Notes under the pieces: model-generated
The model's database searches: none
What the model was told of the DNA's origin: nothing
What the model saw: only the letters and a program-made list of their open reading frames with translations
Part shown: positions 56,918 through 64,000 of the stretch, one piece after another
How the letters are laid out: the number at the start of each line of letters is the position of its first letter
How positions within the stretch are numbered: the first letter of the stretch is position 1
Assembly (NCBI RefSeq): GCF_000341085.1
Contig: NZ_ANBA01000008.1
Span: 496,001-560,000, forward strand
Reading direction: 5' to 3'
From: Nocardiopsis ganjiahuensis DSM 45031
GTDB taxonomy: Bacteria > Actinomycetota > Actinomycetes > Streptosporangiales > Streptosporangiaceae
DNA length: 64,000 bases
Made by a program: the position numbers and the translations under genes

Positions 56918-58507
56918 CTAGACGAAGGGGGCCACGGCGCAGAGGGTGACCGCGCCCAGGATGAGGGCGAGCACGCGGTAGTTCTGGTACCACGGCGTCC
57001 CCCTGAGGTCCTCGGACTCCTTGAGCCAGGTCGCCCTGCTCCAGGTGATCGCGGCGACCTTCTCCTCTGACGGGGCCTCGGTCGCCAGGGAGACCGCCAC
57101 GAACACCACGAGGCTCAGCAGGAGCATGATCCCGGTCGCGTACAGGAACTGCAGGTCGAACAGCCCGAAGACCTCGCCCGCGAAGAACGCGAGCAGGCCG
57201 AACGGGACCACGGCCAGGGTCCACACGCCCGCCTCGGTGGAGGCGCGCCGCCAGAAGATCCCGCCGAGCAGCACCACGACCAGGGGCATGGTCACGTAGC
57301 CGAGGAACGACTGGAAGTAGGCGACGATCCCGGAGAACGTCGTGATCACCGGTGCCCACAGGGCTGCGAGCAGCATGAAGAAACCGACGAGCACGCGTCC
57401 GATGGTCAGGAGCTGCCGTTCGGTGAACTCGCGCCTCCTGGTCTTGACGAAGTCGTTGACCACCAGGCTCGCCGCGCCGTTGAGCACCGAGTCGAGCGTG
57501 GACATCAGGGCGAAGATCAGGGCGGCCACCACGATGCCCCGCAGCCCCACGGGGACGAAGTCGAACACCAGCGCGGGCCAGACCAGGTCGCTGTTGGGGA
57601 AGTCGTCGGGCTCGTAGATGCCGCGGCCGAGGATCCCGGGGAAGATCAGGAAGACCAGCACGGGGAGCTGGAGGGCTCCGGCGAACAGCGCGCCCCAGCG
57701 CCCGTGGTCGATGTTCTTGGCGGCCAGGACCCGTTGGACGACCATGTGGTTGGTCACCCACACGTAGAACGACAGCCAGATCGCGCCGGTGAAGATGCCC
57801 GGCCACGGCAGGAAGTCGTCGTCGGGCGGCGGTGCGACCGTGAACCCGTCCTCGGGGGCGAGTTCGGGGAGCGCCGACCAGGCGAAGTCGAACTCGGCGA
57901 AGACCATCACGAAGATCGCGGCCCCGGCGGCGAACAGCACCACGCCCTGGATGGTGTCGGTGATCATCACCGACTTCAGCCCGCCCACCAGTACGTAACC
58001 GCCGCCCAGCAGGGCGATCGTCGCGATGTGCACGCCCAGGGGGACGTCGGGGAAGAGCAGCGACAGCACCAGCGAACCCGCGAACATGGCGCCCGCGCTG
58101 TCCAGGAGCATGGCCGTGACCACGGTGAACCCGGAGAAGGCGTAGCGGGCCCGGCGGTCGTAGCGCCGCTCGAGGAACTCCGGCACGGTGGTGATCCTGG
58201 ACTGCAGGTAGAACGGCAGGATCAGCAGGGCGAAGACGAGCAGGACCAGCGTGGCCACCCACTCGAAGTTCCAGACGGAGATACCCGTCTCGAACCCCGC
58301 ACCCGCCAGGCCCAGGTACTGGGTCCCGCCGAACTGGGTGGCGAAGAGCGAGAACCCCACCACGGGCCACACCATGGTGCGCCCGGCGAGGAAGTAGCTC
58401 TCGGTGCCCTCCTGTTTGCGTCCGACCCACACGGCGACGGCCACGACCGCCGCCACGAACAGCACGACGATCACCAGGTCGATCGCGGAGAGCTCGAAAT
58501 CCGGCAT
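56918..58507 (-). CDS. Sodium:solute symporter (SSS family)
   Basis: A 529-residue membrane protein with about 13 or 14 hydrophobic segments. Family hallmarks are ESYFLAGRTMVWPVVGFSLFATQFGGTQYLGL near the N-terminus in shorter form (SYFLAGRTMVWPVVG; FATQFGGTQYLGLAG) and the GGYVLVGGLKSVMITDTIQGVVLF and STLDSVLNGAASLVVNDFVK segments. It could import glucose, proline-like osmolytes, urea or other solutes; the sequence does not decide. ATG 58507 lies 9 bp after the stop of the universal stress protein gene, so both genes form one operon. Confidence 0.85.
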   Translation of the reverse strand: MPDFELSAIDLVIVVLFVAAVVAVAVWVGRKQEGTESYFLAGRTMVWPVVGFSLFATQFGGTQYLGLAGAGFETGISVWNFEWVATLVLLVFALLILPFYLQSRITTVPEFLERRYDRRARYAFSGFTVVTAMLLDSAGAMFAGSLVLSLLFPDVPLGVHIATIALLGGGYVLVGGLKSVMITDTIQGVVLFAAGAAIFVMVFAEFDFAWSALPELAPEDGFTVAPPPDDDFLPWPGIFTGAIWLSFYVWVTNHMVVQRVLAAKNIDHGRWGALFAGALQLPVLVFLIFPGILGRGIYEPDDFPNSDLVWPALVFDFVPVGLRGIVVAALIFALMSTLDSVLNGAASLVVNDFVKTRRREFTERQLLTIGRVLVGFFMLLAALWAPVITTFSGIVAYFQSFLGYVTMPLVVVLLGGIFWRRASTEAGVWTLAVVPFGLLAFFAGEVFGLFDLQFLYATGIMLLLSLVVFVAVSLATEAPSEEKVAAITWSRATWLKESEDLRGTPWYQNYRVLALILGAVTLCAVAPFV

Positions 58508-58516
58508 GCCCGGCTC

Positions 58517-59011
58517 CTATCGGCGTTCCTCGTGGTGGCGGGCGCCCTGCGCCCCGGTCCGGCCCGTGTCCGATTCCTCGCGTACGACCAGAACCGAACA
58601 GGGCGCGTCGGTCACGATCCGGAGCGAGAGGTCGCCCAGGACCTTGCGCTGGCCGACGCCCCTGCCCCGGGCGCCCACGACCAGCAGCCCCGAGCCGAGG
58701 TCCGCCGCGGCGCGGAGCACCGTCGCCTCGATGTTCCTGCCCAGTCGGACCTCGGCGTGCTCGAGTTCGGTCCCCAGCTCCGCGGCCTCCGCGGCGCGGC
58801 GTTCGACGAGCGCCTCGCCCTGTTCGCGCAGCCGGTCGACCTGCGCGGGGGTCACGGTGGTGCCGGCCACGCTCGGTTCCAGCGACTTGACGTGGACCAG
58901 GCTCAGTACCGACCGGGTGGCGCGCGCCAACTCCGTCGCCGCGGTCAGGGCTCTGTCGGATTCCGGTGAGCCGTCGTCCACGACCATGATGCCGGTGGGG
59001 AACGAGAGCAT
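58517..59011 (-). CDS. Universal stress protein
   Basis: A 164-residue single UspA domain. It starts with the usual TGIMVVDDGSPESDRAL strand and ends with the ATP-binding pattern VVGARGRGVGQRKVLGDLSLRIV; in the ATP-binding G-2x-G-9x-G(S/T) motif the final position is aspartate, so nucleotide binding is uncertain. Usp proteins respond to hypoxia, starvation and damage. It is first in an operon with the sodium symporter gene; such pairing suggests a regulatory link between transport and stress. ATG 59011. Confidence 0.85.
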   Translation of the reverse strand: MLSFPTGIMVVDDGSPESDRALTAATELARATRSVLSLVHVKSLEPSVAGTTVTPAQVDRLREQGEALVERRAAEAAELGTELEHAEVRLGRNIEATVLRAAADLGSGLLVVGARGRGVGQRKVLGDLSLRIVTDAPCSVLVVREESDTGRTGAQGARHHEERR

Positions 59012-59488
59012 CAGGAGTCCTCCGGTTCTTCAGCCTCGTATACGTGTGTTCGGCTCACGCCGTTCGCGTCCCGCTCGGCACCTGTGGACGGAGGTTCCGT
59101 GACCCGCGGGAACCACACCATCCGAGGCGGCCGACGCGTCTGCCGTCGGCCGGGCCGGGTTCGACGCCACCACCGTAGGCCGAGCCGGGCGGGATGGCCC
59201 CCGTCCGCCGGTGCGTGTCAGCGATCCGTGTCCGGCCGCTGTCTTCCTCAGAGCCACTAACCTCCTCCTTCCCGTACAAAACCTCCGGCCCCCGTCAGTT
59301 CCCCGGGCACCCGGGGCCCGGTCCGCACGCATGGGACCGGGCCCGGCCGGGTAGCCGTGACCAGACAGGACGGTGTGCCGGGCGCGGGGGCGCGCCACCA
59401 CCGTCGAACACACGGCACACGGCACGAGGGGGTGTGCTCCGCGCAGGAGCGCCCACCGTGCCCGAACCATGGGAACAGGAGGTTTCCG
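59012..59488. other. 477-bp divergent interval
   Basis: It separates the universal stress protein gene from DUF3140. It contains the SigB/F-type promoter for DUF3140 (59329-59354). I find no comparable sequence for the stress protein gene on the other strand. Open frames here have no family resemblance. Confidence 0.6.
59329..59354 (+). promoter_or_regulatory. SigB/SigF-type promoter of DUF3140
   Basis: GCAT (59329-59332), 16 bp, then GGGTAG (59349-59354). It shares GCAT and GGGTAG with the ATP-grasp operon promoter. The leader to the gene start at 59489 would be about 130 nt. Confidence 0.6.
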
Positions 59489-59833
59489 ATGGCGGTAAGC
59501 GATCCGGAGACTGATCGCCTCTGGGAGGAGTTCCACGAATCGGTCAACATGACCTCCGAGGAACTGCGCCGATGGCTGCTCACCGACGCTTCGGGGGAGG
59601 AGGCGTTTCCCGCCGACGGCGGCGTGGGGGCCGAGGGTGAGGAGATCGTCCGCCTCCTGGGCAAGCGCAGGACCGACGTGACCTCGTCCGACATCGAGCT
59701 CATGGAACGGGTCACCCGGTTCGTCCGTGACGAGCTCGCGCAGCCCCGGCCGGAGGACGACGGCTGGCGCAGGCGGCTGATGCGCGTGGGCCACGACCCG
59801 CTGAGCCCCGATTCCGGGCCGTCCGACGTCTGA
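59489..59833 (+). CDS. DUF3140 family protein
   Basis: A 114-residue protein: SDPETDRLWEEFHESVNMTSEELRRWL, then GEEIVRLLGKRRTDVTSSDIELMERVTRFVRDELAQ and a basic WRRRLMRVGHDPL end, which is the conserved pattern of DUF3140 (these segments are given in part). The family is found in actinomycetes and some proteobacteria in stress-related loci, and its function is unknown; a DNA-binding role has been suggested by its charge. ATG 59489 is preceded by AGGAGG. A strong terminator separates it from the catalase gene. Confidence 0.85.
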   Translation: MAVSDPETDRLWEEFHESVNMTSEELRRWLLTDASGEEAFPADGGVGAEGEEIVRLLGKRRTDVTSSDIELMERVTRFVRDELAQPRPEDDGWRRRLMRVGHDPLSPDSGPSDV

Positions 59834-59847
59834 CGGCGGTACCCGCG

Positions 59848-59888
59848 CCACGGTCGCGAGCGGAACCGTCTTCCGCCCGCGACCGTGG
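59848..59888. terminator. Long hairpin between DUF3140 and catalase genes
   Basis: Arms of 11 bp (59848-59858 with 59878-59888) are continued by 6 inner pairs (59860-59865 with 59871-59876) across one A-C mismatch; the loop is 5 nt. It should terminate both convergent genes. Confidence 0.75.
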
Positions 59889-59933
59889 TGTGAACCGGTC
59901 CACCGCCCTCTCCCCGCCGGGGAGGGCGTCGGG

Positions 59934-62024
59934 TCAGGCCGACACGGCCGCCGTGGCGCGGTCCCAGTGCCGGTGCAGGCCGATCAGGCGGGCGAACTCC
60001 TCGACGAACCGCTGGTCCGCGCCCGGGGCGCGCACCACCCCGTCGACGGTCTCCGTGTCCAGCGGCGGCTCGGAGAGCATCTCGGGCACCCCCGCCCCCG
60101 AGAGCAGGGCGGTCCCCTGACCGACGGCGGCGACGGTCTTGTTGTGCTTGTAGGCCTCCAGGACGAAGTGCCTGGCCTCACCGTCCTCGCTGAGCGACGC
60201 GACCGAGTCGGCGCCGCCGGGCACGGCCACCGCGTCGTAGAGGACCGAGGAGACGGTCGTGTACGCGCGGTCCACCGGCAGGTCCCCGCCGTCCCGCGTC
60301 CCGACCGCGCCGTCCGACCGGGCGAGGAACTCCACCACCGCGCCCCGGTCCACCAGCGAGTCCCGCACGGCCTCGGCGGCCTCCCCGTCCACCCCGTGGG
60401 CGACCAGTACGGCGACCTGGCGGCCGGTCAGGTCGCCGAAGGCCGTGTTGGCCTGGCTGAGCGCGGGTGAGGAGTCGGTGTGACCGCTCGTCCCGGGGTC
60501 CTCCGGCGGTTCCACCCCGATGCCCTCGGCGACGCCGACCGCGAGTGCGTGGTCGACGTTGACCAGGTTGGCCACCGCCTGCTGGCGGACCGAGAGCTCC
60601 TCGCACTTGCCCAGTTCGAAGCGGAACGCCGCGACCAGGTGCTCCCGCTCCCAGTCGGCGAGGCTGTTGAGGAACAGCCGGGCCTGGGAGTAGTGGTCCT
60701 GGAAGCTCTCCGCCCGTTTGCGGATCTTGTCGCCCTCGACCTTCTCCGTGTAGTGCCGGTAGACCCCCTCGTCCGCGAGTGCCGGGCAGCCTCCGCCGAG
60801 CGAGTTCGGGAAGTAGGAGGTCTTGCCCCGGTGCACCCGGTGCTGGGCGAAGCCGTCGCGCTGGTTGTTGTTCACCTCGGCCACCGGCCGGTTGACCGGG
60901 ATCTGCTGGAAGTTGGAACCGCCCAGGCGCAGCAGCTGCGTGTCCAGGTAGGAGAAGTTGCGGGCCTGGAGCAGGGGGTCGTTGGTGAAGTCGATGCCCG
61001 GGACCACGTTGGCGGTGTGGAAGGCGACCTGTTCGGTCTCGGCGAAGAAGTTGTCCGGGTTGCGGTTCAGGACGAGCTTGCCGATCGGGCGGACCGGGAC
61101 CCGCTCCTCGGGGATGATCTTGGTGGCGTCGAGCAGGTCGAAGTCGAAGTCGTGCTCGTTCTCCTCGGGAACGAGCTGCACCCCCAGCTCCCACTCGGGG
61201 AACTGGCCGCGCTCGATGGCCTCCCACAGGTCGCGCCGGTTGTAGTCGGGGTCCTTGCCCTGGATGCGCTGCGCCTCGTCCCACACCAGCGAGTGGGTGC
61301 CCAGCTTCGGCTTCCAGTGGAACTTGACGAAGGTCCCCCGCCCCTCGGCGTTGACGAACCGGAAGGTGTGCACGCCGAAGCCCTGCATCGTGCGGTAGCT
61401 GCGCGGGATCGCCCGGTCCGACATCAGCCACATCATCATGTGGGTGGTCTCGGGCTGGAGCCCCACGAAGTCCCACAGGGTGTCGTGCGCGGACTGGGCC
61501 TGCGGGATCTCGTTGTGCGGCTCGGGCTTCACCGCGTGCACGAAGTCGGGGAACTTGATGCCGTCCTGGATGAAGAAGACCGGCATGTTGTTCCCGACCA
61601 GGTCGTAGTTGCCCTGTTCGGTGTAGAACTTGACGGCGAAGCCCCGGACGTCGCGCACGGTGTCCGCCGACCCCCGCGAACCCGCCACGGTGGAGAACCG
61701 CACGAAGACCGGCGTGACCACGTCGGAACCGCTGAGGAAGTGCGCGGCGGTCAGGTCGGACAGGCCCTCGTAGGGCTGGAAGTACCCGTAGGCGCCCGCT
61801 CCCCTGGCGTGCACCACGCGTTCGGGGATGCGCTCGTGGTCGAAGTGGGTCATCTTCTCCCGGAAGTGGAAGTCCTCCAGGAGAGTCGGCCCGCGCTCCC
61901 CCGCCTTCAGGGAGTTGTCGGTGTCCTCCACTCTGACCCCGGTCTCGGTGGTCAGAGCACCTTCGGACCCGACCCGCGCCCCTTCGAGGTCGCGGTTCTT
62001 CGCGTCGTCTTCGTGGTCACTCAT
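59934..62024 (-). CDS. katE: Large-subunit catalase with C-terminal DJ-1/PfpI-like domain
   Basis: A 696-residue catalase of the HPII/KatE type. The distal His is in [13 protein letters not shown], the distal Asn in [20 protein letters not shown] and the proximal Tyr in [15 protein letters not shown]. Residues about 540 to 690 form the extra flavodoxin/DJ-1-like domain ([20 protein letters not shown], then [13 protein letters not shown], then [11 protein letters not shown]) that distinguishes large from small catalases. It removes hydrogen peroxide in the cytosol, for example that made by the flavin amine oxidase in this window. ATG 62024. No SigB/F-type promoter is visible in front of it. 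The symbol is given by family, not by proven orthology. Confidence 0.92.
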   Translation of the reverse strand: MSDHEDDAKNRDLEGARVGSEGALTTETGVRVEDTDNSLKAGERGPTLLEDFHFREKMTHFDHERIPERVVHARGAGAYGYFQPYEGLSDLTAAHFLSGSDVVTPVFVRFSTVAGSRGSADTVRDVRGFAVKFYTEQGNYDLVGNNMPVFFIQDGIKFPDFVHAVKPEPHNEIPQAQSAHDTLWDFVGLQPETTHMMMWLMSDRAIPRSYRTMQGFGVHTFRFVNAEGRGTFVKFHWKPKLGTHSLVWDEAQRIQGKDPDYNRRDLWEAIERGQFPEWELGVQLVPEENEHDFDFDLLDATKIIPEERVPVRPIGKLVLNRNPDNFFAETEQVAFHTANVVPGIDFTNDPLLQARNFSYLDTQLLRLGGSNFQQIPVNRPVAEVNNNQRDGFAQHRVHRGKTSYFPNSLGGGCPALADEGVYRHYTEKVEGDKIRKRAESFQDHYSQARLFLNSLADWEREHLVAAFRFELGKCEELSVRQQAVANLVNVDHALAVGVAEGIGVEPPEDPGTSGHTDSSPALSQANTAFGDLTGRQVAVLVAHGVDGEAAEAVRDSLVDRGAVVEFLARSDGAVGTRDGGDLPVDRAYTTVSSVLYDAVAVPGGADSVASLSEDGEARHFVLEAYKHNKTVAAVGQGTALLSGAGVPEMLSEPPLDTETVDGVVRAPGADQRFVEEFARLIGLHRHWDRATAAVSA

Positions 62025-62207
62025 CTCGGCCCCCGGCTGTGGTGGATGTCGGAACCTACGTGGAGCGCCCTGACCGGCGGTCGGGTCGGATAAACATCCG
62101 TGCCGGGACCCGACCGTGCGCCCGCTGTTCGCCACCTGCCCCGGGCGGACGGCGGCCGCCCTGAACAGCCGCGGCCGGAAGCAGGTCGCGGCTGGTGCCG
62201 GCGACCG

Positions 62208-63560
62208 TCAGGAGCGGTGCACGGTGAGGCTGTCGGCGGCGGCGCGGGCGTTCTCACGGGACACCGATCCGGTGCGGGCGAAGTCGGCCCAGAGCTTGCG
62301 GACCGCCTTCCCCCGGCGGTCGAGGTCCGCCCAGCTGGTGCGGCCGACGAGCTTGGTGTTCTCCCAGGCCCGCCTGGTGCCCAGCAGCAGGGGCAGGTCC
62401 ACGATGTGCGCGGCGCCGAAAGGGCTGCCCTCGGGCTGCCAGGTGACGGTGTAGCGGGTGGCCCGTCCGCCGCCCCTGCGGTGATCGCGGGCGAACCGCC
62501 TGGTCGGACCGGTGTAGATGCGGTACGTGGTGGCCCACACCAGGAGGCGGCGCAGGGCCGTTCCCACCACCGGGAGCGCACTGAGGCGCTTGATCGGCGG
62601 GAGGAACTCGGCGAAGAGCCCGGTCTCCTGGCTGGTCGCGCCGATGAGCACGTCGATCCGGGGCGCGGCCTCGCGCCAGGCGCGGGTTCGGACGGACTCG
62701 GCGGGCAGGGGTGCGTGCCCGTACTGCACACCGAAGGGCATGGCGCTGGGCAGCCCGAACCTCTTGGCGGCGGCGCCCGCCCTCTCCTCCAACGCGACGA
62801 GCTCGGCGGCCGGGGTGTCGGGGGCGGGGATCCCCACGGCCTCGGCCATCGCCTCGGACATGCGGGACCGGCCGGTGAGGATGCCCAGCGGGGCGCTCTG
62901 GATGACGGCCCGCCGGAAGAGGCCCTCGGTGCCCCGGCTGATCATCAGGTGGGCGACGGCGTCACCACCCGCGGACTGGCCGAAGAGGGTGACCTGGTCG
63001 GGGTCGCCGCCGAACGCGGCGATGTTGGCGCGCACCCAGCGCAGGGCCTCGATCTGGTCGAGCAGGCCGAGGTTGGCGGGGGTGGTGCCGCCGATGCGCA
63101 GGTAACCGAGCACGCCGAGCCGGTAGGTGACGGCGACGACGATGACGCGCTGTTCGCCGACGAGCCGGGTGGGGTCGAAGATCTCCATGTCCCCGGAGCC
63201 CGTCACGTAGGAGCCGCCGTGGATCCACACCATGACGGGGAGGCGCTCGCCCTCGGCCAGGTCGGCGGGGAAGGTGACCGAGAGCCGCTGGCAGTGCTCG
63301 TCGTGGCGGCCGACCGAGACGCCCTCGACGGCCGCGGAGACCACCTTGGAGGTGAGCTGGGGTGCGGCGGGCGCGGGGCTGGTGGCCTGGAAGGGTTCGG
63401 TGAACCCGGGTTCGGGCCGGGGCGGGGCGAAGCGTTCGGCGCGCGCGTAGGGAATGCCGAGGGCGCGGACGACCTCGCCCTGGACCCTGCCGACGACGGG
63501 TCCGGCGGGGGTCTCGACGCGGCGGAGTTCGTCTCGGGTGACGGAGGTCGGTTCGGTCAT
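62208..63560 (-). CDS. Carboxylesterase type B
   Basis: A 450-residue type B carboxylesterase. The oxyanion loop is HGGSY at 114-118, the nucleophile Ser196 is in FGQSAGGD and the acidic triad residue is probably in GATSQETGLF. It is shorter than many family members and lacks a signal peptide, so it acts inside the cell on esters of moderate size. ATG 63560. It is followed 180 bp later by the catalase start on the same strand; cotranscription is possible but not shown. The substrate is unknown. Confidence 0.88.
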   Translation of the reverse strand: MTEPTSVTRDELRRVETPAGPVVGRVQGEVVRALGIPYARAERFAPPRPEPGFTEPFQATSPAPAAPQLTSKVVSAAVEGVSVGRHDEHCQRLSVTFPADLAEGERLPVMVWIHGGSYVTGSGDMEIFDPTRLVGEQRVIVVAVTYRLGVLGYLRIGGTTPANLGLLDQIEALRWVRANIAAFGGDPDQVTLFGQSAGGDAVAHLMISRGTEGLFRRAVIQSAPLGILTGRSRMSEAMAEAVGIPAPDTPAAELVALEERAGAAAKRFGLPSAMPFGVQYGHAPLPAESVRTRAWREAAPRIDVLIGATSQETGLFAEFLPPIKRLSALPVVGTALRRLLVWATTYRIYTGPTRRFARDHRRGGGRATRYTVTWQPEGSPFGAAHIVDLPLLLGTRRAWENTKLVGRTSWADLDRRGKAVRKLWADFARTGSVSRENARAAADSLTVHRS

Positions 63561-63785
63561 GCTTTCCTCGGGTGTTCGGCCGGTCCGGACGGACGGCGGA
63601 CGGTGGGCGGGCCGTCGAACGGCGCCGAACGCAGTGTACGGCGGTACCGGCGGCGGGTCGGGGAGCCCGCCGCGGAGCCGGGCGCGCCGGGTCCGGCCAC
63701 GAGGGATCGGCCGTTCGGCCTCCCCCGCCCACCGGGGAGGCCGAACGGCCGCGCCGGGCGGTTCGGCGGACCGCCCGGCAGTCTC
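63561..63785. other. Intergenic region with two adjacent strong hairpins
   Basis: Between the esterase start and the hydrolase stop there are an 18-bp perfect stem with an 8-nt loop (63708-63725 with 63734-63751) and, immediately next to it, a 10-bp perfect stem (63753-63762 with 63770-63779). Both lie directly after the metallo-beta-lactamase gene on its strand. Confidence 0.6.
63708..63779 (-). terminator. Tandem terminator after the MBL-fold gene
   Basis: The hairpin 63753-63779 begins 7 bp beyond the stop codon and is followed at once by the longer hairpin 63708-63751. Together they form a strong termination site for transcripts coming from the right edge. Confidence 0.7.
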
Positions 63786-64000
63786 TCAGGGCACGAAGGC
63801 CGTGCCCGGGACGGCCACACTGACCTGGCCGTCGAAGGCCTCCTTGGCGTGGCCGTGGCCCTCCTCCCAGTCGGCGGGGTCGGCGAAGTGGGTCAGTACC
63901 AGGTGCCGGGCGCCCGCCTCGGCGGCGAGCGCGCCCGCCATGCGCGCGGTCAGGTGGCCGTGTCCGTGCAGGGCCTGCTCGTCGGCCTCCAGGTAGGTGG
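63786..64000 (-). CDS. MBL-fold metallo-hydrolase (partial, N-terminus beyond window)
   Basis: The last 71 codons of a minus-strand gene, ending with a stop at 63786-63788. The segment TYLEADEQALHGHGHLTARMAG, then ARHLVLTHFADP in shorter form, is the C-terminal HLTAxxAGxxAxxAGxxxLVLTHF pattern of ribonuclease Z-like and related metallo-beta-lactamase-fold hydrolases. The N-terminal metal-binding HxHxDH motif is outside the window, so the exact subgroup cannot be set. Confidence 0.8.
   Translation of the reverse strand, partial: TYLEADEQALHGHGHLTARMAGALAAEAGARHLVLTHFADPADWEEGHGHAKEAFDGQVSVAVPGTAFVP

Noticed and set aside
62025-62207. SigB/SigF-type promoter for the catalase gene
   Set aside because: A GTTT is present on the minus strand but no GGGTA-like box follows at the right distance.

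Overview
The window reads as chromosomal DNA of a high-GC actinomycete. Coding GC is very high, third positions are almost always G or C, GTG and TTG starts are common, overlaps of the GTGA/ATGA type are frequent, and the gene families (snapalysin, deazaflavin-dependent nitroreductase, SigB/F-type sigma factor, DUF2267, DUF3140, DUF1360) are typical of Actinobacteria. A Nocardiopsis-like organism is my best guess from general resemblance, not from a search. I see no rRNA, tRNA, insertion sequence, prophage or CRISPR array. About 54 genes can be supported, two of them cut by the window edges.

Layout. 1-1.2 kb: a PhzF-family gene (partial) divergent from an Lrp/AsnC regulator. 1.3-9.7 kb: a polyamine or amine catabolic island with an aldehyde dehydrogenase, a TetR regulator, a flavin amine oxidase, an APC permease, an agmatine-deiminase homologue and an amidase. 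The two promoters flanking the tetR gene carry near-identical operators in the same register over the -10 box. 9.8-16.2 kb: a DHFR-like reductase, then a sodium symporter, an RpiR regulator, an amidohydrolase and a cytosolic gamma-glutamyltransferase. The symporter and the amidohydrolase share a TGCAA-N6-TTGCA operator. 17-20.4 kb: tetR plus acetyltransferase, two VOC proteins and a small membrane protein. 20.8-24.8 kb: a two-component pair divergent from an ABC-2-type exporter. 24.8-28 kb: LacI regulator, oxidoreductase and a PmoA-like (DUF6807) gene behind a perfect 20-bp palindrome. 28-37 kb: a methyltransferase, a GH89 alpha-N-acetylglucosaminidase, a SUKH-like protein, a secreted lysozyme-fold protein and a 1143-residue secreted NAGPA-metallophosphoesterase fusion. 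37-43.6 kb: assorted small enzymes and regulators, a snapalysin protease, and a TetR/hydrolase pair with two operators.

43.6-62 kb looks like a general-stress island. It holds a P450 / CocE-type hydrolase / ATP-grasp operon, DUF1360 plus a GH15 glycosidase, a short-chain dehydrogenase, a carbamoyltransferase, a SigB/F-family sigma factor, a CBS protein, DUF2267, DUF3140, a universal stress protein with a sodium symporter, and a large two-domain catalase. Five promoter regions inside this island carry a GNNT/GTTT-N15/16-GGGTAG-like signature that fits what is known for SigB/SigF-type sigma factors, so the sigma gene at 53967-54794 probably controls its own neighbourhood. 62.2-64 kb: a carboxylesterase and the end of a metallo-beta-lactamase-fold hydrolase.

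How the parts work together: the left third is mainly small, locally regulated catabolic modules, each with its own regulator and visible operator. The right third is a stress and protection module with a shared promoter type. Convergent gene pairs are usually separated by strong perfect hairpins that should act as bidirectional terminators.
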